Assembly (NCBI GenBank): GCA_012845835.1
Contig: JABAKD010000036.1
Coordinates: forward strand, 2,018,001-2,082,000
Length of the DNA: 64,000 nucleotides
Source of the DNA: Undaria pinnatifida
Lineage: Eukaryota > Sar > Phaeophyceae > Laminariales > Alariaceae
Direction: 5' to 3'
Below, one piece after another: positions 39,501-45,949 of the stretch. The translations under genes were made by a program, and so were the position numbers. Within the stretch, counting starts at the first letter, position 1. Each line of letters starts with the position of its first letter. The notes below the pieces were generated by a model. That model was not told the origin of the DNA and ran no database searches. It saw nothing but the letters and a program-made list of their open reading frames with translations.

Positions 39501-41598
39501 AAGAGTGTAAAAAAAAACACGTCTACTGACACGCTGATTGGGAATACCCCTCCGAAGCTCTCATCCATATGCAAGAAAGGACGCACAAGGTGCCGCAGTC
39601 CGCCTTGCAATCGGTTCTTAGTAGGATGCATCCCCCGCCCTTCATGCGATTCGCCGAACACCCCACGGCGCTTTGCGCTTGGTGCAAGCAACGTCGGCCT
39701 GATTGGTGAAAACCCGATGCGCTCTGTCCCGGCATTGTGGAGGATGCGAGAGTGTACGATCTGATAAAGTACAGCCATGTATGACAATGACCCCTCCCCC
39801 AAAAAGCTTGCCTCCGTCCTCTTTTATAAGGTTTCTAACTCCTTGAGTTTTTAACTTTCCTGGCGATTGTAGTGACTTTTTTGGTGACATTTTCCCTGAC
39901 ACTTTGCGACCCAGGGAGACCGCATGACTCACCGAGGATGGAGCCTGAACGCACTGCAGCACCCGGCGTGCCTGCACCTCTGTGTGACCGTGTGTCATGT
40001 CGGCAAAGGCAAGGACTTCCTGAAAGATTTGGAGTCTTCAACGCTGGAGGCGGCAACCACAACCGACAAGGTAAACACTTCCTCATATTTTTTTTAACCC
40101 GTTCTACATTATCATAGCGGTCGTAGCACGTTTTGGCCATAGTGCTTCTGCCTGACGCTGTGGCAATAATCAGCTGAGGACTTGCCCAAAGTCAACGAAA
40201 TCCAAAGTGTACTTTACAGCATTATTCGTGGTGTACCTAGTGTAGGTGTACCTAGGCCATGGCATATCTTCATCGGGTTGCACTCCCAATTTTTTTTATC
40301 AAATTCGGTGTTTTTGGTGAGGTGTAGAGCTCAAGTGAAGAGGCCCACGAAAATCAGTTGGTAGTTGCCACGACCGATCCCTGTGTACGGACGAAACACG
40401 CGTGTCTAGCGCTTTGTCGCTGAGACATGCGAATGGCTTGGTTTCTGTGTCAGATGTCTCCATGCCTAAGGTAGAACCTTTGGAATATTGCCCCTACAGA
40501 AGGTGGACAAAGCAAAGCCGGCGTTGTGACGGCTTGTGTTGTTTTGGAGGCGTTTTCGTGTGCATGCGGAAGGCATATTTGGCAGATTTGGAGGCCTTTT
40601 TCCGTTCAAAGAAAATTGATAATTAGATTTTTTGGAGACGGTGTGGTGTAAGGATTGAAAGTTTTGGTTGAGGGCGATGTTTGTTACCAGGGCATGCGTT
40701 TCACTCACGGAGCATGCACCGCAAGGGAGCGATATTTCAGAAATAATCACGTTCGTTTGTAGAAGCTAAAAAAGCTCACGGCCTGTTGACGTTTGGCACC
40801 GCAGAGGTGATTAAGATGGGCACATCGGTCCCACGAGACGCAGTATGACGCAACACGCAACCGCAAAACACCGCAACACAATATCCACAACAATTTAGTT
40901 CTACAGTTGTTTCGATTCCTCCCTCGTCCCCAGATCGTGCAAACAGCCAGCGATCCGGGCGATCGAACCTGTTCCTCGATTCGTCACGCGCGCGCATCCG
41001 ATTCCTTCTTGACCGTTTTAGAAACTACACCCACCGTTTTTGGGACGTTATACCGTGGTTTTCATGGGTCACGATCCGTCCCGCGGGTCGGATCCGGAGG
41101 TTTTCAAAATATCGCGGAGCGAGTCGGGTCGAGTCGGGTCGGGTCAGGAGGTGTTCGAAATCTCACGGCTCAGGTCAGGAAGATTCATATCTCACGGGTC
41201 GGGTCGGGTCCGGTCGGGTCACGCTGACCCGTCCCGACCCGCGAGAATTGATCCGACCCGTGAAATGCCCTGCAAAATGCTTTGAACTCGTGTGGAACGT
41301 TTTTCGCAGCCCATATAGTCCGAACGAATGGGTAGCTCCTGAGTCCAAGAGCCTCGGCCGCCATAAATATTTTGGCCAAGAGGCGCTACTCCCCTACCGT
41401 AGCACGGGTCCTTGATTGCCAATGTACACAGCACCTAACCCGATCGAACGACCAACCATGCTGCTTGACTCGATACGCGTGCCACGACAGGGAGGCGAAA
41501 ATAGCACCGCGGCGATCTACGGTATGGCGTCCTCGATGCCGGCAGGTCCGGTCAATATGCTGCTCAGGGCCTACACCGACGTTACACTCGGTTCCTGA
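23226..41598 (+). CDS. SGPL1: Sphingosine-1-phosphate lyase (12 exons, N-terminus missing)
   Basis: PLP-dependent lyase that splits sphingosine 1-phosphate into a fatty aldehyde and phosphoethanolamine, the exit step of sphingolipid breakdown; family members sit in the ER membrane facing the cytosol. Twelve exons (23226-23297, 25009-25119, 26202-26378, 29798-29920, 30311-30403, 32667-32822, 35849-36028, 37341-37454, 38101-38160, 39252-39359, 39915-40070, 41491-41598) join in one frame to 485 residues, against about 570 in human. Family motifs appear in order: [54 protein letters not shown] with the PLP lysine, [20 protein letters not shown] and IYGMA. Every intron is phase 0. The membrane anchor and first 80-90 residues were not found, so the true start lies upstream. 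Confidence 0.93.
23298..25008 (+). other. Intron 1 of S1P lyase
   Basis: Holds MSFD-motif copy 7 at 24250-24325 (minus strand). No other coding sequence or clear tandem repeat seen; TC/TTG-rich patches occur at about 24615-24800. Confidence 0.6.
24250..24325 (-). repeat. MSFD-motif copy 7
   Basis: Minus-strand core begins CGCAGCTTGCAAGGATGAGT with ATG at 24303 and reads [19 protein letters not shown], the best-preserved version of the motif. It is followed by AAAATACTTTTATAAAAT, also seen after copy 8 at 37718. Confidence 0.75.
25009..25119 (+). CDS. SGPL1: S1P lyase exon 2
   Basis: 37 codons after CACGTCGCAG, ending GAG before GTGCGG. The sequence [17 protein letters not shown] matches the family pattern LP..GLS...VL.E that precedes the catalytic domain. 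Confidence 0.85.
25120..26201 (+). other. Intron 2 of S1P lyase, with GAT/CTG simple repeat
   Basis: About 25900-26105 is a GATGATGAT/GATGGT tract with a short CTGCTGCTG run near 26056. A TACCAGGTA word lies at 25543. No coding sequence recognised. Confidence 0.6.
26202..26378 (+). CDS. SGPL1: S1P lyase exon 3
   Basis: 59 codons after GCGTTACCAG, ending GAG before GTACGG. Contains [12 protein letters not shown] and [15 protein letters not shown], matching the ASGAVY and SNPLHPD signatures that shape the substrate and PLP pocket. Two decayed copies of its 3' half lie in the following intron. Confidence 0.95.
26559..26665 (+). pseudogene. Decayed copy of S1P lyase exon 3 end (first)
   Basis: Corresponds to 26295-26405: ACAGTCTTTTTTCGC.CAGCAA, CTCTGATCTGTGGCCT.CGGG and the intron start with CGGCAATCACTG. 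The donor GAG-GTACGG has become GAGCCACGG, so it cannot be spliced in the same way. Confidence 0.8.
26953..27062 (+). pseudogene. Decayed copy of S1P lyase exon 3 end (second)
   Basis: GGCTAAGGCTTACAGTCTTT, CGCATAGCAATCCCCTGCAC and CCTTCGGGATTCAA follow the exon closely. After the exon part, GGTGGTCACTGCTGCTTTC and later TTTCGATCATT words continue the copy into intron sequence. Confidence 0.85.
27280..27551. mobile_element. Small inverted-repeat element with GTGCTACGATA ends
   Basis: Left end GTGCTACGATAGAGGT and right end ACCTCTATCGTAGCAC are perfect 16-bp inverted repeats 272 bp apart. No open frame. No clear target duplication. The same end word occurs at several other places (see findings). 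Confidence 0.6.
27650..27862 (-). repeat. 15-bp minisatellite (ATATCCCAACG unit)
   Basis: About 14 units of the form CCCAACGAT(G/A)TAT with occasional CCCAATGATATAT variants. On the minus strand it translates to a repeating [13 protein letters not shown]-type peptide open for 130 codons, which I treat as a consequence of the 15-bp period. Confidence 0.85.
27915..28343. mobile_element. Second GTGCTACGATA inverted-repeat element, containing repeat R3
   Basis: Left GTGCTACGATAGGGGTA and right CATACCGTAGCAC face each other. Inside, 27965-28115 is the reverse complement of the R3 repeat at 18290-18450. Confidence 0.5.
28395..28640. repeat. Foldback GGGTC/GACCC array, copy 2
   Basis: Starts with TTTTTACGGGTCACGACGAG, has units of CGGGTCGGGCCCAGAGGTTTTC followed by AAATCTCGCG, a GGGTCGGGTCGGATC core at 28535-28575, and ends with GACCCTCGAGAAAAC. 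Confidence 0.7.
29405..29570. repeat. (CTA)n/(TAC)n trinucleotide repeat
   Basis: About 165 bp of CTACTACTAC with occasional CCA and TTA units, 230 bp upstream of S1P lyase exon 4. Poly-Leu and poly-Val open frames over it are artefacts. Confidence 0.9.
29798..29920 (+). CDS. SGPL1: S1P lyase exon 4 (TSGGTES)
   Basis: 41 codons after GTGCACAG, ending CAG before GTAACC. Contains [20 protein letters not shown] and ES, the phosphate-binding TSGGTES motif of group II PLP decarboxylase-fold lyases. Confidence 0.95.
30311..30403 (+). CDS. SGPL1: S1P lyase exon 5
   Basis: 31 codons after TATTTGTCAG, ending AAG before GTATGG. Reads [19 protein letters not shown], matching PEIVAP.SAHAAF.KAA in the family; the His is the residue stacking over PLP. 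Confidence 0.95.
30660..30738 (+). pseudogene. Decayed copy of S1P lyase exon 5 end
   Basis: TTGCCCACACCGACATAGAC, AAGCGTGCAACTGTATGGAA and CATCAAGGTATGGA follow 30345-30410 closely and continue into intron sequence (CGTGC.TGGAG / TGTGCGATGGAG). The GTATGG donor is preserved. Changes remove the AHAA core. Confidence 0.85.
31092..31175 (+). pseudogene. Decayed copy of S1P lyase exon 6 start
   Basis: AAGCAGGTTCTGGC then ATGAAAGCAGATGTGAGGGC and CCCTGTCGCCCAACACCATA mirror 32661-32750, with the acceptor AG kept and the inner part slightly rearranged. It lies 1.57 kb before the real exon. Confidence 0.85.
31176..32666 (+). other. Distal part of intron 5 of S1P lyase
   Basis: No exon recognised. 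CAGCAGCAG runs at 32010-32040, and TACCTGGTA-type words at 31391, 31444 and 31948. Several open frames of 60-155 codons lack any recognisable domain. Confidence 0.45.
32667..32822 (+). CDS. SGPL1: S1P lyase exon 6
   Basis: 52 codons after GATGTGCGCAG, ending GGG before GTGAGC. Reads [19 protein letters not shown] and [12 protein letters not shown], matching AI..NT.M...S.P.FPHG.IDP in the family. Confidence 0.96.
32930..33165 (+). repeat. 150-bp tandem duplication in intron 6
   Basis: CAGTGATCCGCGGCGACTAAC at about 32927 recurs as CAGTGATCCGCAGCGATTAA at about 33082, each followed by CAGTTGCGC.CACGT.GTCTT and a TCTCCGTATGC.CTCGTGTAC block. Confidence 0.75.
33344..33697 (+). repeat. 177-bp tandem duplication in intron 6
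   Basis: CGTTTTTTTGGATCTTTGAA begins at 33344 and at 33521; the two units are almost identical through CCCCACCTCGGCGAGGGG. Identity this high implies a recent event. Open frames across it are not called. Confidence 0.9.
34030..34690 (+). repeat. GTACTGCTGCACTGCTGTT-type repeats in intron 6
   Basis: The word CGTACTGCTGCACTGC recurs near 34065, 34290, 34320, 34566 and 34660, separated by GGTGGGTGGG-rich stretches (34110-34150, 34355-34410, 34500-34515). Confidence 0.7.
35321..35353 (+). pseudogene. Decayed copy of S1P lyase exon 7 start (first)
   Basis: GCCGCAGTGCAGACTGCACA followed by TGGACTGCTGC matches the acceptor and first codons of exon 7 (GCCGCAG-TGCGGATTGCATG, TGGACTGCTGC). Copying stops at AAGTATT. 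Confidence 0.75.
35633..35672 (+). pseudogene. Decayed copy of S1P lyase exon 7 start (second)
   Basis: TTTGTCGCGGCGATACGGAC, then TACACATGGACTGCTGC. The acceptor CAG has become CGAT. It lies about 200 bp before the functional exon. Confidence 0.7.
35849..36028 (+). CDS. SGPL1: S1P lyase exon 7 (PLP lysine)
   Basis: 60 codons after TTGTCGCCGCAG, ending ACG before GTGGGC. Contains [10 protein letters not shown] with the PLP-pairing Asp, [19 protein letters not shown] and [11 protein letters not shown]. The Schiff-base lysine of SADTHKYG is encoded at 35975-35977. All key residues of the active site in this segment are intact. Confidence 0.97.
36040..36700. repeat. (AGT)n/(GTA)n trinucleotide repeat in intron 7
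   Basis: Two blocks (about 36040-36110 and 36310-36700) of AGTAGTAGT with AGC interruptions. The minus-strand poly-Leu frame is a translation of the tract. The repeat lies between the end of exon 7 and a decayed copy of that end. Confidence 0.92.
36712..36772 (+). pseudogene. Decayed copy of S1P lyase exon 7 end
   Basis: GGGTACGTGCCCAAGG, TCGGTCGCCCTCTCTAGAAG and CAAAACCGTGG parallel 35977-36035 (GGTTACGCGCCAAAGG, TCGGTCGCCCTCTTCAGGAA, CAAAACGGTGG). It keeps a donor-like GTGGAC. Confidence 0.85.
36868..37045 (+). repeat. Dispersed repeat R2, copy 2
   Basis: TTCCAGCTTAACTCGTGGGA, GGTCACGGGTGTCTTCC, CCCCCGGCACTCGGCTTG, ATTTTGATCGCACATAGAGT and TCAGCACTCCTACTG follow copy 1 (20084) and the later copies in order. 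Confidence 0.65.
37068..37130 (+). pseudogene. Decayed copy of S1P lyase exon 8 start
   Basis: GTGTGCAC then a T-rich stretch, CTTCGACACCAAGCGTGCTT and CTGCTTTCC parallel 37310-37370. The acceptor TTAG has become ATAT. It lies 240 bp before the real exon. Confidence 0.8.
37341..37454 (+). CDS. SGPL1: S1P lyase exon 8
   Basis: 38 codons after CCGTGGTTAG, ending ATG before GTAAGA. Reads [20 protein letters not shown] and TIAGSRPGG, matching R..Q.F...DW.GG.YA.PT.AGSRPGG. A later CAG at 37380 is an alternative acceptor but would lose conserved residues and phase. Confidence 0.93.
37610..37670 (+). repeat. Three direct repeats TTGTGACGTGGTGGATTC
   Basis: TTGTTGTGACGTGGTGGATT recurs three times with a 19-20 bp period (37600-37670), the last with one change. 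Located in intron 8. Confidence 0.85.
37700..37795 (+). repeat. MSFD-motif copy 8
   Basis: AACGCAGCTTGCAAAGATGA with ATG at 37718 reads [20 protein letters not shown], followed by ATATTTTTATAAAAT as in copy 7. It lies inside intron 8 of the lyase gene in the sense direction. Confidence 0.75.
38101..38160 (+). CDS. SGPL1: S1P lyase exon 9 (GC donor)
   Basis: 20 codons after [30 protein letters not shown], matching the ..GE.GY...T..I..T region. The following intron begins GCAAGC, a GC-AG intron with the usual AAG-GCAAG context. No GT donor in phase is present near. Confidence 0.9.
39075..39135 (+). pseudogene. Decayed copy of S1P lyase exon 10 start
   Basis: GGTCGTGACAACTCTCGTTG, TTTCAGGAAGTGGCCGAAGG and GGTTTCCATCG match 39227-39285. 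Acceptor CAG and the reading EVAEGVS are kept, but after that it runs into unrelated sequence. Confidence 0.88.
39252..39359 (+). CDS. SGPL1: S1P lyase exon 10
   Basis: 36 codons after TTCTTTCAG, ending GTT before GTGAGT. Reads [20 protein letters not shown] and [15 protein letters not shown], corresponding to ..I.G...G.P..SV.A..S....IY.. in the C-terminal small domain. Confidence 0.9.
39915..40070 (+). CDS. SGPL1: S1P lyase exon 11
   Basis: 52 codons after GCGACCCAG, ending AAG before GTAAAC. Reads [20 protein letters not shown] followed by FLKDLESST, matching KGW.LN.LQ.P...H.C.T and FL.D.. of the family. Confidence 0.95.
40071..41490 (+). other. Intron 11 of S1P lyase
   Basis: Contains foldback array copy 3 (41055-41275) and the inverted word ACCGTAGCAC at 41395. 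GTGTACCTAGTGTAGGTGTA near 40231 is a short direct repeat. No exon recognised. Confidence 0.55.
41055..41275. repeat. Foldback GGGTC/GACCC array, copy 3
   Basis: Starts GGTTTTCATGGGTCACGATC, runs through units of GGGTCAGGAGGTGTTCGAAA with TCTCACGG joints and reverses into CTGACCCGTCCCGACCCGCG, ending GACCCGTGAAATG. Confidence 0.75.
41491..41598 (+). CDS. SGPL1: S1P lyase exon 12 (C-terminus)
   Basis: 35 codons plus TGA after GCCACGACAG. Reads [20 protein letters not shown] then AYTDVTLGS, matching the family's C-terminal ..IYGMA....R..V.......D.LY. It is about 15-20 residues shorter than the animal enzyme after this point. Confidence 0.93.
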   Translation, partial: GGENSTAAIYGMASSMPAGPVNMLLRAYTDVTLGS

Positions 41599-41934
41599 GA
41601 TATGTAGCACCGTCGGATCGCGGACTGTCCAATGCCGGTCGGGGAGAAGGAGGCCGCGCGTGTCCCCTTCAGAACGGCGGCCACCCTTTCTGAAGAATAT
41701 TACTTGAATTTTGTGTGTGGAATATGTTTTGAAGCGGCAGTTAAGATATTGAAAACGTCGCTACTGTAAGTGCTTTTCGCTTTTAAGCAAAGCCGCGATT
41801 TACTTTATATTTGCTGTTCGTGCGTGCGGTTGGACTCTTACGACGTGCTGAGGTCACAGGATCAAGGTCAATACCGACATCGCATCTCTGATTGTTCAAA
41901 CGCCGGTGGAGGAAAGGAACCCGCGCTTAACATC

Positions 41935-42175
41935 AGGGGTTTTCACGGGTCGGGTCACTTATCGCGGGTCGGGTCGGGTCGGGTCGGGTCGGGTCGGGTC
42001 GGGTCGGGTCGGGTCGGGTCGGGTCGGGTCGGGTCAGGTCGACCCGTGGGATCCGAAACCTTCTTGACCCGCCCCGTGAGATATTGAACACCTGCTCTGA
42101 CCCGACCCGACTCACCCCGCGAAATTCTATAGGCCTCCTGACCCGACCCGCGGGACGCGTTGTGATCCGTGAAAA
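41935..42175. repeat. Foldback GGGTC/GACCC array, copy 4
   Basis: Begins GGTTTTCACGGGTCGGGTCA, holds about 17 perfect GGGTC pentamers at 41957-42035, and reverses into CTTGACCCGCCCC, CTGACCCGACCCG and CCTGACCCGACCCGCGGG, ending GATCCGTGAAAACGC, the inverse of the start. Confidence 0.85.
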
Positions 42176-42196
42176 CGCTGAAAAGCATGGGCCGGT

Positions 42197-42935
42197 GTTG
42201 GAGCCTCGCGGGGAGACACAAGGGAGGCTTAGTGCTCGCCGATGCGGGAGTCTACTGCTTTGTTGTTATTCGTGGGCTTGCGGCGTAATCGTGCGAAATG
42301 GCTCAGGAATAATATCGGGTAACTAAAAAATGGCTGGCTGTTTTTTGCGATGTACACCCGTTGGTTTGAGTGACTGTTTCGTGCTTATATTGTACTGTGC
42401 GCATTAAATCAGGAGACAAAACAGGGATTTTATAATTTCATGTATTATTGGTGCTTGCGTATGCGGGACGGCCTGCTCCCACGTTAGTAGTAGGATCGTG
42501 AGGTGTCGTTAGAAATGGCTTCAAAGTCGATGATCTGGTACACCTGGTACTCGGTTTTTACAGGACTACACGAAACCGAGCACCTCAGGGGGGTTATATT
42601 TGTACGAGGATGGGACGGTGTTGGAACCTAGAGGGGAACAGAGCAAAACATATTCGGCGACAGAAGAGTCTGCTGCTTCGTTATTGGTGAGGTCGTGGGA
42701 TATCGGAATTCACTGCAAAACCGACAAAGGCAATTTTGGTACCTGGTACGACTCACCCCTTTCACGATCATACGAAATAGAGAAGCTTGGGGGGATTAGT
42801 AAAGACCAGCCGGCGTTTGGACTTCGGGAGGAAACAAGAGAGGTTTGGTGGCGACAATAGAGGTACTTGTGCGCTGCTTGGTTGGTCGGAGCGAGAGAGT
42901 CTGCTGCTCTTCGGTATTCGCAGGGCACACGAAAT
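42197..42935 (+). repeat. Three diverged tandem copies of a GTGTTGGAGCCTCG block
   Basis: Each copy has G(T)GTTGGA.C.TCG.GGGGA, then A.AGAG..., TCTGCTGCTT.GTTATT and a G-rich end. Copies begin near 42197, 42615 and 42813. They resemble a coding-like fragment but no frame is kept. Confidence 0.55.
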
Positions 42936-45232
42936 GGTTTCAAACTCGAAAAGAAAAGGGAAATGGCCAAAGGGCGGGTTTTTTGGGCATTGGGAGTATA
43001 GGGAAACACGCCCACACGAAACATGCCCGCCCTTGCCCTTGCCCAAAGCTGTCTAAAATTCAACTCTGACGCGCTGGCAAGACGCCCGCAGCCCATGCCC
43101 GACTAGGTCACGGCTGCAGTAGTTATTTGCAGGGTGGCAAGCGAACTGACTTATCGTCTCTCACAAAACACACACACACACGTCAAGCAAAACACGCGCC
43201 AGTGAGATGCCACAACGCAGGAGCTCGCAAGTTTCCGCTCGCAACTAGAAACACAAATACATAGCCAACTAACAAGTCCCGTTACCTTAGACTAGGCTAA
43301 AAAACCCGTCTGGGCTGGTCGGTGCTGCTTGGCCGGGTTTGTTTACTTGCGCGTTGCCTAACCATTTCCCTTTCAAGCTTCAAGAGTTCCCCCCCCCCCC
43401 CCTGTTCAACTTAACAACTCTCTGTTCAACTTAAGACACTCCCGGGATGTAAATTTAAGCCAAGCCGACCACATCCCGAGGCGGGAAGCCTGCAGTTACT
43501 TTAGTATAAGTCAGACAACATACACCCCTAGTGATCACAGGTGGTGGTATTCGGTGCCGTTGTTACTATCAACAGTAACTGAGGAACACGGGAGAGCCGA
43601 ACTACAAAAATAATCCATCCCAGCAAAGGCGGTCGAGGACAGGCATGAAGGCTCCAAAGCATGGGTGGGACCGCCGGCCGTGTGCGGCTATGTACACACA
43701 ACAACTAACGGACTGGACAACTGTTTTTTCTTGCTGTTTTCGTGCTTATCGCGCACACTCCCCACAAGACAAATGTTCAATAGCAGACCTAAAACCCCTA
43801 GTAACCAACACGAGAACAAAGTAAAGCATTCGACTACGAACTAAAAAAGATAAGACTAAAAAGTAACAAGAGAGTGCACCGAAACAAACAAGAGTCCGAA
43901 AGACACCACACATAAGCCATACACCCAGACACGTCCACCGGCCGTCTACTGACAACATTTCCTCCTATCATTACGTATAAATACCAGGTGCTGTATATTT
44001 AAACATTTTGTTGTTGTGATGCAGTAGTTTAGGGTGTCGCGGCAAAGATATTATAAAAAAAGTGTATCGCCCCACCAGTGCAATCGATAACATCATATAC
44101 AACCCCGGCGCTCATGTGCGCGGGCGTCATTCTCCTCAAACAAACCTAGACAACACCGGCGTAGAAGTTTTCCGTAATTTTCCTTCAACCTCGGTGTCCA
44201 CCACACGCACGACCAATTTGGGCCAATTATCCATCTGGAACGACGAAACTTTCTCACTTCGACAGATACAAAAAAACGACAACTCGAATTAACGTACGTG
44301 CCGTTTTCTCTTAGCCTTGAATTACTGACTGTAGTGCAGCGCCAACGATTTGTTTTCCCGTGCTGTTCCCTGCCGTGTTTTTCGTGGATCAATAATATGC
44401 GGTCAAACACAACATGCATTACACCTTGCAGCAGTCAGCGATGGCAATGTCGCCGTGGAGTAAATGCCAACCACGTTGTTCCGGCCAATCCGACCAATTT
44501 CTTCCAACTCGGTCTGTTTCTCATCGACCGGACAAATCAGAAAACTGCGGCGCTCAAGTAATCTCTCTCTCGCATGATCTGGAGGGAAAAGTTTAGTGGC
44601 CAAAGGCCCCTTGTCCATCTCGGGGCAAGATTTCGAACACCTATTACTAGAAGTAGCTCTACTGGTCGAAAACAACACGTGGCTATTCCTTTTGTTGTAT
44701 GATTCCCGCCAATCTTTCGATCGACCTGGAGCAACTCTATTGGTAGTAAACAAAACAGCGCCAACGTACGCAATTCCTTGGCGTGGGGTGAGGGTCCGTA
44801 GAAGGTCCTACCAGCTGCCAATTCTAGGCACTGTACAGAAGGTAGCAGCATCAAATCCACGTCGCGGGCCACCACACCCGCACAGAGCTCGCTCGACCCT
44901 AACCCCTTACTTGGAAGTGCGCCGCAAATAGTCCCAGGCCCCTAATTCCCCTCTACCCATGATCCCCCCATCGCCTAATCGTAATAGCCGGGCCACAGTA
45001 CGCCATAAACAACCACAACTCCATCACTAGCTACCGCACACCAGCCACGAACCCCCCCCCTCCACCGACTAAAGTCGTATTTGCTGGGTTAGAATACCCC
45101 ACAGACAGCCACAGCCCCGCCACTAGCTAATGCATGCCTCCCCCAAACATGTCACACTCTAATCCTACCCCCCATCTACAGCCACACAAACAGCAACAGC
45201 ACAGCGCCAACCCCCCCCCCCCTCCCATCCTG

Positions 45233-45949
45233 TCACACCCCTAACGGACGATTCGGAGCCCCGCCTCCCGCCCCCTCGCCGCCATACCCCCGGCCAAACC
45301 CTCCGCCTGGAGGCAGTGGAGGAAGTCGTGGGGGGGGAGGGGGGGGGGGCAGCGGAGGCGCACCCGCGAGTGGCTCTTGCCGTCTCTGGAAACGGTCGTG
45401 CGGCATGCTGTTGCCTCTTGAGGGACCGCCACCCCCTGATCCCCGCCCCCCACCGTTAGCGATGGGAAGCCCTCTCCAAGGCTCGGGAGGCCAAGTAGGG
45501 GGCCCAGATGGGGGGGCAGCGGATGAGGCTCGGGGGGGAAGGCTGTTAGGGTCGAGGTGGTTGGCGTGATGCTGGCTGCCAAGCTGTTGTTGGCTGGTGT
45601 GCTGGATGTTGGGGTGCTGGTGGTTGGGGTGCTGTTGGTTCGGTTGGTGGAAGGCGGGGTGGGGCGCGGGTTGTGGGGGGAGGCGCGGGAGGGGGGGTGC
45701 GGGCTGCGAGGGCATGCGCGGGGGGAGCTGCGCTGGCAGCGAAGGCATGCACAGAGTGGGCGGCGGGGGCGGCGGCGGGGGCGGCGGCGGCGGCGGCGGG
45801 GGCAGTTGTGGTTGCGACGCTAGCTGTGGCATCGACGCCGGCTGCGGCTGCGACACCGGCATGTGACCTTTTCCTTCTCGTGGAGGTCCTTCACGTGGAA
45901 CGTCCGGCGTGGTTACCACACCCCACCATGACATGGGTTTCTCCGCTCC
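45233..45949 (-). CDS. Large gene exon 10, Pro/Gln-rich C-terminus
   Basis: 238 codons plus stop after CACGCGCCCTCAG. It begins [20 protein letters not shown], then Pro runs (LPPPPPPPP), Gln/His/Asn-rich sequence and a Gly-rich end ([16 protein letters not shown]). Poly-Pro may bind WW or SH3-type domains; that is inference. Confidence 0.75.
   Translation of the reverse strand, partial: GAEKPMSWWGVVTTPDVPREGPPREGKGHMPVSQPQPASMPQLASQPQLPPPPPPPPPPPPPPPTLCMPSLPAQLPPRMPSQPAPPLPRLPPQPAPHPAFHQPNQQHPNHQHPNIQHTSQQQLGSQHHANHLDPNSLPPRASSAAPPSGPPTWPPEPWRGLPIANGGGRGSGGGGPSRGNSMPHDRFQRRQEPLAGAPPLPPPPPPPRLPPLPPGGGFGRGYGGEGAGGGAPNRPLGV

Larger units (their letters stand above)
41599..45232. other. Convergent intergenic region
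   Basis: Separates the 3' ends of the two genes. It holds foldback array copy 4 (41935-42175), three diverged copies of a block starting GTGTTGGAGCCTCGCGGGG (about 42197, 42615 and 42813), poly-C at 43391-43403 and TACCTGGTA words at 42541 and 42741. No gene is supportable; frames at 44062-44931 have no recognisable domain. Confidence 0.5.
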
